A stretch of DNA of 64,000 bases from assembly GCA_035260545.1 (NCBI GenBank), contig DATFUZ010000055.1, positions 1-64,000 on the forward strand, given 5' to 3'. The position numbers were made by a program, and so were the translations under genes. The stretch's first letter is position 1. The number at the start of each line of letters is the position of its first letter. Of the stretch, positions 48,767 through 56,414 are shown piece after piece. The notes beneath the pieces were generated by a model. That model did not search any database, was not told the DNA's origin, and saw only the letters and a program-made list of their open reading frames with translations. This DNA comes from DATDDB01 sp035260545. Lineage in GTDB: Bacteria > Pseudomonadota > Gammaproteobacteria > Burkholderiales > Gallionellaceae.

Positions 48767-48830
48767 GATGAAGTACAATCGGTCCGGTTTGCGCGGGGAG
48801 GCGGGAATATGCGGGATGGGAAAAGTGCCC
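48767..48830 (+). repeat. Repeat D, copy 7
   Basis: GATGAAGTACAATCGGTCCG, then GGAATATGCGGGATGGGAAA. It ends about 45 bp before the orphan gene at 48874. Confidence 0.75.
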
Positions 48831-48873
48831 CGGCAGCTGCCCTCCGCGAGCCGCTGCTTTGCGGCAATGAATA

Positions 48874-49392
48874 TTGGAGAGTAGCCAATCAAAGCTATTT
48901 TGGAGATATTTCCTCTATGATCTCGTTAGTGCGGTCACTATGGACATAGACCGTCTTCAAAACCGGAAGCAGCTAAACGTGCAGGAGCAGAACGCTCTTA
49001 CGCGACGGAAAGTGCTTGTGTTTGCTCAGGCGTACCGTGACCAAGAAACCATTTATGCTTGGGTCAGACAGGCATTGGTTGAGAGCCATATAAACCCGGA
49101 GAAAGGCATCCTCATCTTTGCATCGTCCGTCCCATGCGGCGGCAATGCAGAAGCGGGCTATGCGCGGTGGCTTACTTCAGAAGGGCGTTTCTATGATCTT
49201 GAGGCAACGCTTCGTTTGGGCACCTTGGCGCTGATTTCCGTAGACTCCGCCGTAGAGGTTACAAACAAGATCAGCCTCAGCAGCCATAAGCGAGGCACCG
49301 GCAAGAGCTTGGGTGCTTTAGCGTTGGAGGTATTGGCTGAGCTGTCAGAAGCTAACAAATCGTTAAAGGCAGACGGCGTCCCGCGGCCTTGA
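48874..49392 (+). CDS. Orphan hypothetical protein (172 aa or shorter)
   Basis: The frame from a TTG at 48874 gives 172 aa; the first ATG in frame (48940, MDIDRLQNRKQLNVQEQ) gives 150 aa. Neither has a strong ribosome site. Soluble, helical with a middle segment RYDLEATLRLGT-like (FYDLEATLRLGTLALISVDS) and a Ser/Lys-rich tail. AT-richer than the neighbours. Preceded by repeat D7 and followed by a partial D repeat at 49473. Function unknown. Confidence 0.6.
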   Translation: MESSQSKLFWRYFLYDLVSAVTMDIDRLQNRKQLNVQEQNALTRRKVLVFAQAYRDQETIYAWVRQALVESHINPEKGILIFASSVPCGGNAEAGYARWLTSEGRFYDLEATLRLGTLALISVDSAVEVTNKISLSSHKRGTGKSLGALALEVLAELSEANKSLKADGVPRP

Positions 49393-49472
49393 CCCCGACT
49401 TCGCGTGACTGGTTTCGGGAAATCTACTTTACGAGCGAATGACAGAAATTCGGCACGCTGCGGCGGTGGTGT

Positions 49473-49515
49473 GGTTGAAGTAAAATAGGTTCGCGCTGGG
49501 CGTCATATCGGCCAC
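49473..49515 (+). repeat. Repeat D, copy 8 (partial)
   Basis: GGTTGAAGTAAAATAGGTTC then GCGCTGGGCGTCATATCGG, the left half of the D repeat, located between the orphan at 48874 and the RAYT element. Confidence 0.6.
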
Positions 49516-49556
49516 AAGGAGATTGGCAACAGAGCCCGGTAGGGTGGGCTAAGCGC

Positions 49557-49591
49557 GTAGGATGGGTGGAGCGCAGCGATACCCATCAACA
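49557..49591 (+). repeat. REP-B unit, left flank of the RAYT gene
   Basis: GTAGGATGGGTGGAGCGCAG then CGATACCCATCAA, forward orientation, 10 bp before the transposase start. Confidence 0.9.
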
Positions 49592-49601
49592 CGGATAGTC
49601 A

Positions 49602-50141
49602 ATGACCAATTACCGCCGCTCCAATATCGCCGGAGCCACCTATTTCTTCACGGTGAACCTCGCCGACCGGCGCAAGACGTTGCTCACCGAAAACGTCGGT
49701 CTGCTGCGAGCCGCATTTCAATATGTACAGGAGCGGCATCCATGGACAACGGAAGCGATCGTCATCCTGCCGGACCATCTGCATGCCATCTGGACATTGC
49801 CGCCAGGTGACGCAGATTTCTCCACCCGCTGGCGATTGCTCAAGACCGAGTTTTCACGCAAGCTTCCCCACGCGGAAAAGCGTACGGCGAGCCGAATTTC
49901 CAAGGGAGAGCGCGGCATCTGGCAACGGCGCTATTGGGAGCATATGATACGGGACGAGGGGGATTTTGAGCGGCACGTGGACTATGTCCACATCAATCCG
50001 GTCAAGCATGGCTACGTGCAACGGGTCGCGGATTGGCCGCATTCCTCATTCCACCGGTTTGTCGCCGCCGGAATCTTGTCGCCGGATTGGGCCGGAAGTA
50101 CAAACGAGGAGATTGATTGCGGCGAACCGGAGGGTTGGTGA
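49602..50141 (+). CDS. rayT: REP-associated tyrosine transposase (RAYT, Y1/TnpA_REP)
   Basis: 179 aa. H59-x-H61 (LPDHLHAIW) and Y128 in DYVHINPVKHG form the HUH/Y1 catalytic site; the WQRRYWEHMIRDEGDFE stretch is typical of RAYT proteins. These single-copy enzymes nick single-stranded REP hairpins and are thought to spread REP or BIME sequences. The protein should act on the REP-B hairpins that flank it and possibly on the other REP-B copies at 11.9, 32.6, 33.1 and 55.2 kb. Full length and apparently intact. A degenerate relative of its C-terminus lies at 54964-55114. Confidence 0.92.
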   Translation: MTNYRRSNIAGATYFFTVNLADRRKTLLTENVGLLRAAFQYVQERHPWTTEAIVILPDHLHAIWTLPPGDADFSTRWRLLKTEFSRKLPHAEKRTASRISKGERGIWQRRYWEHMIRDEGDFERHVDYVHINPVKHGYVQRVADWPHSSFHRFVAAGILSPDWAGSTNEEIDCGEPEGW

Positions 50142-50160
50142 ATAATGCGACGGGGGTTTT

Positions 50161-50191
50161 GATGGGTATCGCTGCGCTCCACCCATCCTAC
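50161..50191 (-). repeat. REP-B unit, right flank of the RAYT gene (inverted)
   Basis: GATGGGTATCGCTGCGCTCC then ACCCATCCTA. It is the reverse complement of the left flank, as required for a RAYT-bounded pair. Confidence 0.9.
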
Positions 50192-50303
50192 GCGCGCTGT
50201 CGGAGCTTCACGTTAAGCCGCAAATCTATTTCGAGCCGGTGTGCCGCTACCACCTTACCCCGCATAGGGAGCAATAACCAGCGGGCACTGCGCCCGGTGG
50301 TTT

Positions 50304-50350
50304 GAAGACATTGGCGCAATGCGCTCGCTTATTGCACCCTGCGGGCCTAC
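50304..50350 (+). repeat. Repeat F, left copy
   Basis: GAAGACATTGGCGCAATGCG, then CTCGCTTATTGCACCCTGCG. Nearly identical to 51086-51133 and to 55113-55159. Confidence 0.8.
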
Positions 50351-50367
50351 GACGGAGAGAAGAAGAT

Positions 50368-51018
50368 TTGAGAGTAATTCAGAACATCGGTGACCTGATA
50401 TTGCTGGCGCTTCTTTCGCCAGCTTGGGTATGGATTACGCTGTTCGGCGTAGTGTTCCTGGGCGGGGCGTTTGTTTTAGCGACACGAGAAGCGGTATCGA
50501 CTGAGGAGGGGAGGCGGAAGTGGCAGGATTTCGTTCACTCGAAATTGGGTAAGAAAAAACTCGCACTTGCATCCATTTTTTCCATCATCGTCGTGGGCTC
50601 AATCTTCAGCTTCATTACGTCGGGATCGCATGGGCATTGTTCTCTGGATGGACGACATCATTCTGACGAAGAATTTATCAGGGCCGCGCTGAAAGGAAAT
50701 ATGGGCCTTCTTACGTTTCCTGAAGTGGTTTCAGATCCTGCACAAAAAGATCGAATAATTACCGAGTTCCTTGCAAAAAATCCTGACTGCTGCAAAGTAT
50801 TTCGAGACTGGTATAGTGAATTGTGGAGTAGTGAGTTAGGTGACCTGAGTTGGTTTACTTGGAACAACAACGTGGTTGTTAGAATAAGGAATGAAAAGAG
50901 CCTGAAGGCATATCGCCGCGGCGAGAAAGTGCTTCTTGATGAAGGGCTATATTACGCTACCGTTGACAATTGTCTGCAGGGAACCCACGCAATCATTGAA
51001 CTTATACCTGGCGGATGA
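50368..51018 (+). CDS. Orphan membrane protein between direct F repeats
   Basis: 216 aa from a TTG at 50368 with GGAGAGAAGAAG upstream (a longer frame to 50302 is read through repeat F). Two N-terminal hydrophobic stretches (NIGDLILLALLSPAWVWITL and FGVVFLGGAFVLATRE) and a third at about 75-95 (LALASIFSIIVVGSIFSFI) are followed by a soluble domain with several Cys (NPDCCKVF, DNCLQG). It is AT-rich. It sits between direct copies of repeat F (50304-50350, 51086-51133). Function unknown. Confidence 0.65.
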   Translation: MRVIQNIGDLILLALLSPAWVWITLFGVVFLGGAFVLATREAVSTEEGRRKWQDFVHSKLGKKKLALASIFSIIVVGSIFSFITSGSHGHCSLDGRHHSDEEFIRAALKGNMGLLTFPEVVSDPAQKDRIITEFLAKNPDCCKVFRDWYSELWSSELGDLSWFTWNNNVVVRIRNEKSLKAYRRGEKVLLDEGLYYATVDNCLQGTHAIIELIPGG

Positions 51019-51085
51019 GCCCGCAAGGGGCGACCCGTGGTTGTACAACCCCTGAAGCGGTAACAACCACGCTCCGTGGCACGGT

Positions 51086-51133
51086 TTGAAAACATCCGGC
51101 GCAATGCGCTACGTTTATTGCACCCTGCGGCCC
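51086..51133 (+). repeat. Repeat F, right copy
   Basis: GAAAACATCCGGCGCAATGC, then GCTACGTTTATTGCACCCTG. The start-to-start distance to the left copy is 782 bp, with the orphan gene between. Confidence 0.8.
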
Positions 51134-51171
51134 TCGATATACTGGCCGCGCCTTGCGCGCGATCCGTAAGC

Positions 51172-51828
51172 TCAAACGGGCAGGTGCCCGGTCTTGACCA
51201 GTATGGTGCACCCTTCGCGGCTGTAGGGCTGGTGCAGGCTGAGGTGGGGGCTGCGCATCCAGGTGCCTTTAGGGTAGCGCCCGTGTTCGTCCTCGAACAC
51301 GCCTTCGAGCACGAGGATTTCCTCGCCGCCATGGTGACGGTGGGGATTGAAAAACGTGCCCGGCTCCCAGCGCACGAGGGCCGTATGCTGAATTTCAAAG
51401 CTGGCCAGCGGCATGACTGACAGCCCGGGCACCAGCCCCGGCCGCCAGCCGGCTGTGCGCGTGTTGACGACGACGTTCTGGCGGTCTGCGGCATCCACAT
51501 GGCGCAGCTTGACGAACAGCAGGCAGCCATCGCGCGAATGCGGCGCATGGCTGGAGCCGGGAGAATTCCGGATATAGCTGCCCGGGCCGTAGTCGCCGCT
51601 TTCGTCGCTGAAGATGCCTTCCAGCACGAAGATCTCTTCCCCCAGATCGTGCACGTGATCGGGAAAGCCCGCGCCCGGGGCAAAGCGCACGATGGAGGTG
51701 GCGCGCGCCACTTCCTCTCCATCGCGTTCGAGCATCCTGCGCTCGACCCCGGCCACAGGGCTCGGCGCCCAGGGCAGCTCGCCGGTTTGCAGCACGACCC
51801 GCCTGGAAAAATCGACATTGAGTTTCAT
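51172..51828 (-). CDS. Bicupin protein (ChrR-like cupin)
   Basis: 218 aa from the ATG at 51828. Two cupin domains: the first with HVHDLGEEIFVLEG (residues about 58-71) and the second with HRHHGGEEILVLEG near 160-175. Each has His and Glu residues of the cupin metal site. The layout is like cupin_7/ChrR anti-sigma family proteins, which sense singlet oxygen through zinc, although the usual N-terminal zinc-binding domain of ChrR is absent. No sigma factor gene is adjacent, so regulatory or enzymatic (dioxygenase) roles are equally open. Confidence 0.85.
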   Translation of the reverse strand: MKLNVDFSRRVVLQTGELPWAPSPVAGVERRMLERDGEEVARATSIVRFAPGAGFPDHVHDLGEEIFVLEGIFSDESGDYGPGSYIRNSPGSSHAPHSRDGCLLFVKLRHVDAADRQNVVVNTRTAGWRPGLVPGLSVMPLASFEIQHTALVRWEPGTFFNPHRHHGGEEILVLEGVFEDEHGRYPKGTWMRSPHLSLHQPYSREGCTILVKTGHLPV

Positions 51829-51980
51829 GCGGCCAATGATACGCAAAAATCCGGAGAATTGAAGCGCAGAATTGAAGCGCCCAGGCGCCGTCAGCGCGCC
51901 CTGGCCGCTTTATCCCCTTGCCGATTTATGGCCTTGTTTATTCCCCTGGCCGCTGCCATGCGCGACGGGAAAATGCCAGC

Positions 51981-53021
51981 CTAGCCCAGCAGCCGGTTGA
52001 TGGCGTAGCCGCCCATCGTCAGAAAGGCGAAGAGCAGCGTCGCCAGCAGCAGCGGCTTGATGCCCGCCTGGCGGATGGCCCCGGCGTGGGTGCGCAGGCC
52101 CAGCGCGGCCATCGCCATGGCGAGCAGCACGTTGTCGATGCGCAGCAGGGCGCTGACCAGGGCGGCGGGCAAGACGTGCAGGGAATTCACCGCGCTGGCC
52201 GCAATGAAGAGCACGGCAAACCAGGGGATGGTGATGCGCGCCTTGCCCGTGCCTTGCGCTTCGCCGCGCACATAGGAGGAGAGGATCAGCAGGAAGGGCG
52301 CGAGCATCATCACGCGCAGCATCTTTTCGATGACGGCGGTGGAGGCCGCGGTGTCGCTCACGCTCTTTCCGGCCGCGACCACTTGCGCCACCTCGTGCAC
52401 GGTCGAGCCGACGTAGACGCCGTAGGCGTGTTCCGACATATGCAGGTAAGGATAGAGCAGGGGATAGCCGAACATTCCCAGCGAGCCGAACACCACCACC
52501 GTCGCGACCGCAACCGACACCTTGTGCGCCTGGCCGCGCACCACCGGCTCTGCCGCCATCACCGCCGCCGCGCCGCAAATCGCGCTGCCCGCGCCGATGA
52601 GGATGGAGGTTTGCTCATCCAGCCCGAACAGGCGCCTGCCGAGCACCACCGCCAGCAGCAGCGTGAGCGACACCATCACCACGTCGATCACAATGCCGTC
52701 CAGCCCCACGCCTGCGATCTGCTGGAAGGTGATGCGAAAGCCGTAGAGCACGATGGCCGTGCGCAGCAGGATGTTCTTGGAGAAATCCACGCCGGTCGCG
52801 GTGCGCGTGGCGATACGCGGAAAGATGGTGTTGCCCACCACCATGCCGAGCAGAATGGCGAGGGTGAGCGCGCTCAGTCCCAGCTTTTCGATGGCGGGCA
52901 GGTTGGCTGCTTCCAGCGCGGCAAAGGCCAGCATGCCGGCGAGCGTCACGCCCAGCCACCAGGCGGGTTCGCGCAGGCGCTGCCTGGCGCCGCCAATGGC
53001 GTTTGAAGTCTTGCGTATCAT
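51981..53021 (-). CDS. yeiH: YeiH-family putative sulfate/anion exporter
   Basis: 346 aa with about ten hydrophobic helices (PAIEKLGLSALTLAILLGMV, ILLRTAIVLYGFRITF, GAGSAICGAAAVMAAEPVV, GVYVGSTVHEVAQVVAAGKS, ALRIDNVLLAMAMAALG-like). This pattern, with GAGSAICGAAA, matches the YeiH/UPF0324 family, annotated as putative sulfate exporters; the substrate is not proven. The start at 53021 has GAGGAACACG; the longer frame upstream runs into the regulatory region. Divergent from the LysR gene, which probably controls it. Confidence 0.9.
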   Translation of the reverse strand: MIRKTSNAIGGARQRLREPAWWLGVTLAGMLAFAALEAANLPAIEKLGLSALTLAILLGMVVGNTIFPRIATRTATGVDFSKNILLRTAIVLYGFRITFQQIAGVGLDGIVIDVVMVSLTLLLAVVLGRRLFGLDEQTSILIGAGSAICGAAAVMAAEPVVRGQAHKVSVAVATVVVFGSLGMFGYPLLYPYLHMSEHAYGVYVGSTVHEVAQVVAAGKSVSDTAASTAVIEKMLRVMMLAPFLLILSSYVRGEAQGTGKARITIPWFAVLFIAASAVNSLHVLPAALVSALLRIDNVLLAMAMAALGLRTHAGAIRQAGIKPLLLATLLFAFLTMGGYAINRLLG

Positions 53022-53086
53022 GGTCGTGTTCCTCAAAGGGGCGAGCGCAGCGGCCCGGCGAGGCAGCATATTAGGATCGGCTAAAC

Positions 53087-53133
53087 CATAACGCCAATAC
53101 ATAAAACTCATTAACTGATAACATGGCGTTATG
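53087..53133 (+). promoter_or_regulatory. Probable LysR operator in the yeiH-lysR intergenic region
   Basis: CATAACGCCA (53087-53096) and TGGCGTTATG (53124-53133) form a perfect 10-bp inverted repeat separated by 27 bases; the right arm contains the ATG of the LysR gene. Such repeats in divergent LysR intergenic regions are typical binding sites and would allow autoregulation. Confidence 0.7.
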
Positions 53134-54060
53134 AGCATCAACCTGCATTTGCTGCGCATCTTCTACACGGTCGCCGAGCAGAAAAGCTTCTCGCGCGCCG
53201 CCGGGGCGCTCTTCATCAGCCAGCCCGCCGTCTCCCGCGCCGTGCGCGAGCTGGAGCACCAGCTCGGCCTGCCGCTGATCGAGCGCGGGGCGGGCGGTGC
53301 GCGGCCGGGCAAGGGCATGCGCCTCACCGAAAGCGGCCAGGCCATGTTCGAGCACGCGCGCGGCATCTTCGCGCTGGAGCGCGCAGCGCTCGAAGACGTG
53401 CGCGCGCGCGTCGGCCTCGCGCGCGGGCGGCTTGCCGTGGGTGCGAGCACCACCATCGCGGGCTACTGGCTGCCCGGCTATGCCGCCAGGCTCATGCACG
53501 CGCACCCCGGCGCGGCGCTTGAGGTGCGGGTGGGCAACACCCAGGAAGTCTGCGAACAATTGATAGACTGTGAGATCGACCTGGCGCTGGTCGAAGGCGC
53601 GGTGAGCGACGCGCGCATCGCCGCCGTGCACTGGCGCGACGACGAACTGCGCATCGTCGCCCGCCCCGATTCCGCAGTGGCCCGCAAGCGCACGCCCACC
53701 GTCGAGCACCTTAACGCGGAAAACTGGCTGCTGCGCGAAGCGGGCTCCGGCACGCGCGAATTCAGCGAACGCATGATGGAGCGGCACGGCATCCAGCCCC
53801 AGCGCATCATCGAATTCGGCAGCAACGAAGGCATCGTGCGCGCCGCCGCCGCGGGCCTCGGCATCGCCATGGTGCCCACCCAGGCCGCGCGCGAACTGTA
53901 TGTGCTGAAGCAGATCAAGGCCGTGAACTACCCCCGCCCCGGCGCGTTGATCCGCCCACTCTACCTGCTCACCCTGCGCGGCCGGCCGCTGTCGCCCCTG
54001 GCGCAGGCGTTCTGCGCACTCCTGGCGCCGCAGAACGGGTCCGGCGCGGGCAGGCAGTGA
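53131..54060 (+). CDS. LysR-family transcriptional regulator (YeiE-like)
   Basis: 309 aa. N-terminal winged helix (residues about 4-63: LHLLRIFYTVAEQKSFSRAA, then LFISQPAVSRAVRELEHQLG) and a C-terminal periplasmic-binding-like effector domain (LAVGASTTIAGYWLPG, DLALVEGAVSDARI, SNEGIVRAAAAGLGIAMVP). The divergent yeiH next door matches the yeiE-yeiH arrangement known in Enterobacteria, so this is the probable activator of the exporter, responding to a sulfur compound. The ATG lies in the operator repeat; no clear ribosome site. Confidence 0.93.
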   Translation: MSINLHLLRIFYTVAEQKSFSRAAGALFISQPAVSRAVRELEHQLGLPLIERGAGGARPGKGMRLTESGQAMFEHARGIFALERAALEDVRARVGLARGRLAVGASTTIAGYWLPGYAARLMHAHPGAALEVRVGNTQEVCEQLIDCEIDLALVEGAVSDARIAAVHWRDDELRIVARPDSAVARKRTPTVEHLNAENWLLREAGSGTREFSERMMERHGIQPQRIIEFGSNEGIVRAAAAGLGIAMVPTQAARELYVLKQIKAVNYPRPGALIRPLYLLTLRGRPLSPLAQAFCALLAPQNGSGAGRQ

Positions 54061-54072
54061 TATGCGATTGCC

Positions 54073-54150
54073 CCTGAGGTACAATCAGACCGCTTACGCT
54101 ACAACAGCGGACGTATGCGGGATGGTGAAGAGTCCCAAATGCAGACATAA
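54073..54150 (+). repeat. Repeat D, copy 9
   Basis: CCTGAGGTACAATCAGACCG, then GCGGACGTATGCGGGATGG, then AGTCCCAAATGCAGACATAA. It ends 15 bp before the orphan gene start at 54165; its terminal AAGG also contributes to the ribosome site AAGGAGG. Confidence 0.8.
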
Positions 54151-54164
54151 GGAGGTGCCGCTCA

Positions 54165-54881
54165 ATGGGTATTTGGGGCAAGCTCTCTGCTAAGAAGGAG
54201 CTAGACACTCGCACAGCGCTGGCTAAGTGGGCAGATACGCTCACGCCGCTGGAGATTGGGGGCAAGATCATGAATTCGGGCCGCGAAATCAAGGCCCCTT
54301 ACGCCATCGCAATGGCTGTATTCATGGCTGCCAGAGGCTTCATGCAAGCACTCGATAGCAGGGCACATGATATGCCGGAGCCTTTTCAGGTGAAGCACCC
54401 CATCGCTCACGACAAAATGTTTAGCGAGGTCGTATCTTTCTGCTATTTCGCCATCAGCACCGACGCGTACCCTGTATCAAAAGAGAAGGAGTACATGGAC
54501 GAGCGCTACGACAAGTTGGACGAAGATGACGAGATTGATCCAATGGACTCCGATCCGTACTATTCGACCATTTGGCAATCAGCAATCCTCGCAGGAAGGC
54601 TCTTTCAGCGAATCACCGAGATCGATCGGGTGCCGGAGTTCTTGGTTAATCGAGCCCTCAGCTATCGGCATAGGATGCTTTTTGGAAAAGACGTAAATAT
54701 CCTTGAAGAGTTCATGCAGCACCTGTGGGAGCAATGGATACCAGAGGAGGCCAGACCTGGAGGTATATCTCTTGAGTTGCCTAATCCCGGGTTGGTCTTA
54801 ATGCCACTGATTACCAGGCTGCCACTAGATGATTTGCAGGCGGGGAGTCGGTGGGCTTTCACAAAATACAAGCAAGTGTAG
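54165..54881 (+). CDS. Orphan hypothetical protein (238 aa)
   Basis: MGIWGKLSAKKELDTRTALA start with AAGGAGGTG 8 bases upstream. Soluble, mostly helical, with an acidic stretch DERYDKLDEDDEIDPMDSDP in the middle and FGKDVNILEEFMQHLWEQWI later. AT-richer than the surrounding core genes. No family recognised. It directly follows repeat D9, and its stop overlaps the first base of a REP-A pair. Confidence 0.7.
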   Translation: MGIWGKLSAKKELDTRTALAKWADTLTPLEIGGKIMNSGREIKAPYAIAMAVFMAARGFMQALDSRAHDMPEPFQVKHPIAHDKMFSEVVSFCYFAISTDAYPVSKEKEYMDERYDKLDEDDEIDPMDSDPYYSTIWQSAILAGRLFQRITEIDRVPEFLVNRALSYRHRMLFGKDVNILEEFMQHLWEQWIPEEARPGGISLELPNPGLVLMPLITRLPLDDLQAGSRWAFTKYKQV

Positions 54882-54963
54882 CCCGGATGCAATGCAATGG
54901 AATCCGGGATGGGTTAACCTGCGGACTCAACCCGGATTCCGCTCCGCTGCATCCGGGCTACGC
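54877..54963. repeat. REP-A inverted pair
   Basis: TGTAGCCCGGATGCAATGCA, then GGAATCCGGG, and CCCGGATTCCGCTCCGCTGC, then ATCCGGGCTACG. The left arm overlaps the stop codon of the orphan gene at 54165-54881. Confidence 0.85.
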
Positions 54964-55114
54964 TCGCTACGTGCACATCAATCCGGTCAAGCACGGGCTG
55001 GTGCGATACGTCGCAGACTGGCCTTGCTCGACTTTTCACCGTCTCGTTGCCGAGGGTGTTTATCCGGCAAACTGGGGCGGCGGGGACGTGGGCGAGTTGA
55101 GATACAATGATTAA
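54964..55114 (+). pseudogene. Remnant of a RAYT transposase C-terminus
   Basis: The frame reads YVHINPVKHGLVRYVADWPC, then STFHRLVAEGVYPANWGGG, close to the end of the intact RAYT at 49602 (YVHINPVKHGYVQRVADWPH) but lacking the N-terminal about 125 residues and the HxH motif. No start or ribosome site is present; it directly adjoins the REP-A pair and repeat F at 55113. A decayed copy. Confidence 0.8.
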
Positions 55115-55159
55115 AACATCCGGCGCAATGCGCTGCGCTTATTGCGCCCTACGCGGGCT
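55113..55159 (+). repeat. Repeat F, third copy
   Basis: AAAACATCCGGCGCAATGCG, then CTGCGCTTATTGCGCCCTAC. Adjoins the RAYT remnant. Confidence 0.75.
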
Positions 55160-55598
55160 ACAATTGGCGCAAACCTCATCCTTGGAAACGCAAGAGGGTA
55201 TTAGGCGTTGGGAACTGTGGGAATACAGCCAGCGTAGGATGGGTGGAGCGTAGCGATACCCATCAAGTTCGGGGATAAGCTGTTGGGTATCGCTACGCTC
55301 CACCCAACCTACAAAAGGCCCGCTTATCTGCAAACGCCATGTCCGTTCCGGGCGCGCGCGCGACGTTCCCGGATGTGTGCGCACGACTGCTCCTGCGCAT
55401 ATACCCGGCATTCGGCGCATCTGCCTGAGGTGACGGCTCGCTGCGCGCAATCGGCTCTGCAACGATCCCATCCCGGAATGACCATCCGCCCGCTTTGCGG
55501 TTAGAATGACAAGCTGCCCGGGCCGCAAGCATGCGTAGTGCCGCCCGGCGGGCCATGCGCAGACCGCATGGCGCATTTTCCGCCTGACTGGAGCACAC
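55160..55598. repeat. Intergenic region with a REP-B pair (55233-55313)
   Basis: GTAGGATGGGTGGAGCGTAG...CCCATCAA faces TTGGGTATCGCTACGCTCCA...CCAACCTAC at 55233-55313. The rest, to the ribosome site of the gene at 55599, contains no gene. Confidence 0.75.
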
Positions 55599-56081
55599 AT
55601 GAAATTGATACGACTCGCCCTTGCATTCCTGCTCATCGCCGGCGCGGCGCATGCCGCCGACGCTGCCGCGCCATCCACCGCCGCTCCGCCTGCTGCCACG
55701 CCCGCTGCCACGCCCGCTGCCACGCCCGCCGCTCAGAGCAAGGCGCTCCTCGGCACGTGGGACCGCGAGGAGAACGTGCCCAACACGGGGCTGGTCGACG
55801 GGCAGATGACCTTCGAGGCCGATGGCAACTTCCACGGCCAGGTGCAGGTGCAGGAGCGCGTGATCTGGACATTTGCCGGGAAGTGGCAGGTGCAGGACGG
55901 GGCGATCCTTTACGACTACACCGAGTCCAGCCGTGCGGACATTCCCGTGGGCACGAAGGATAAGGACCGCATCATCAGCATCACCCCGGACAAGCTCACC
56001 ATCCAGAGCGAAACCGGCGAGGAGGTCTACGTGCGCAAGGGCGGCAAGGACGACCAGGATCTGTACACCGGGCCGCGCTGA
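55599..56081 (+). CDS. Secreted protein with Pro/Ala repeats
   Basis: 160 aa. The signal peptide (LIRLALAFLLIAGAAHAA) is followed by a low-complexity linker of repeated PAAT units (PAATPAATPAATPAAQ) and a C-terminal domain with LLGTWDREENVPNTGLVDGQ, WTFAGKWQVQDG and KLTIQSETGEEVYVRK. This looks like a lipocalin-type or DUF4488-like small beta-barrel, although I cannot assign it. Likely periplasmic or surface exposed. GGAG before the ATG. It converges on 56113-56349. Confidence 0.7.
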   Translation: MKLIRLALAFLLIAGAAHAADAAAPSTAAPPAATPAATPAATPAAQSKALLGTWDREENVPNTGLVDGQMTFEADGNFHGQVQVQERVIWTFAGKWQVQDGAILYDYTESSRADIPVGTKDKDRIISITPDKLTIQSETGEEVYVRKGGKDDQDLYTGPR

Positions 56082-56112
56082 GCGGCTGCGGCCTGGCCGG
56101 GGCAGGGGCGGG

Positions 56113-56349
56113 CTACTTCCCGCCCCGGTCGAAAAGCTCGAGATAGATCACCAGCGGCCAGAGGAAGAACGCCACCAACGCCATCACCACCATGTTTCGT
56201 GTGTCCAGCGCAATCTTCGAGAATTGCGAGCCGGTGGCGGGCGTCTTCTTGGCCAGCCGCCGCGCGGTCGCGGGCAGCTTGGTGTAGTCCCACAGCACGA
56301 CCAGCGCCATGGCTGCGCCGCAGATGAAATAGAGTTTGTAGATGGACAT
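56113..56349 (-). CDS. Small membrane protein (78 aa)
   Basis: MSIYKLYFICGAAMALVVLW, then an amphipathic basic part (KLPATARRLAKKTPATG), and NMVVMALVAFFLWPLVIYLELF. Two helices, inner membrane. A longer frame upstream overlaps the globin gene. A GC-rich inverted repeat (GGGGCGGG 56105-56112 with CCCGCCCC 56119-56126) surrounds its stop codon. Function unknown. Confidence 0.6.
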   Translation of the reverse strand: MSIYKLYFICGAAMALVVLWDYTKLPATARRLAKKTPATGSQFSKIALDTRNMVVMALVAFFLWPLVIYLELFDRGGK

Positions 56350-56414
56350 GCCCGCATTGTGCCATAAAGGCGCGGCGGGCGGGCGAGGGTGTTCCGGAGT
56401 CGGCGTGCTTCCGG

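Larger units (their letters stand above)
49557..50191 (+). mobile_element. RAYT element: transposase flanked by inverted REP-B units
   Basis: A REP-B unit (49557-49591) and its inverted partner (50161-50191) bracket the transposase gene at 49602-50141, the standard layout of a REP-associated tyrosine transposase locus. Confidence 0.85.

Noticed and set aside
53087..53133. CRISPR-like spacing
   Set aside because: No array of equal repeats and spacers anywhere in the window; this dyad is better explained as a LysR operator.
9861..54150. Integron attC sites as explanation of repeat D
   Set aside because: D lacks a clear RYYYAAC/GTTRRRY core pair, and no integron integrase gene is present in the window; left only as something to test.
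56105..56126. GC-rich inverted repeat as a rho-independent terminator between convergent genes
   Set aside because: Stem is perfect but there is no T run on either strand; function not supported, noted only within the gene entry.
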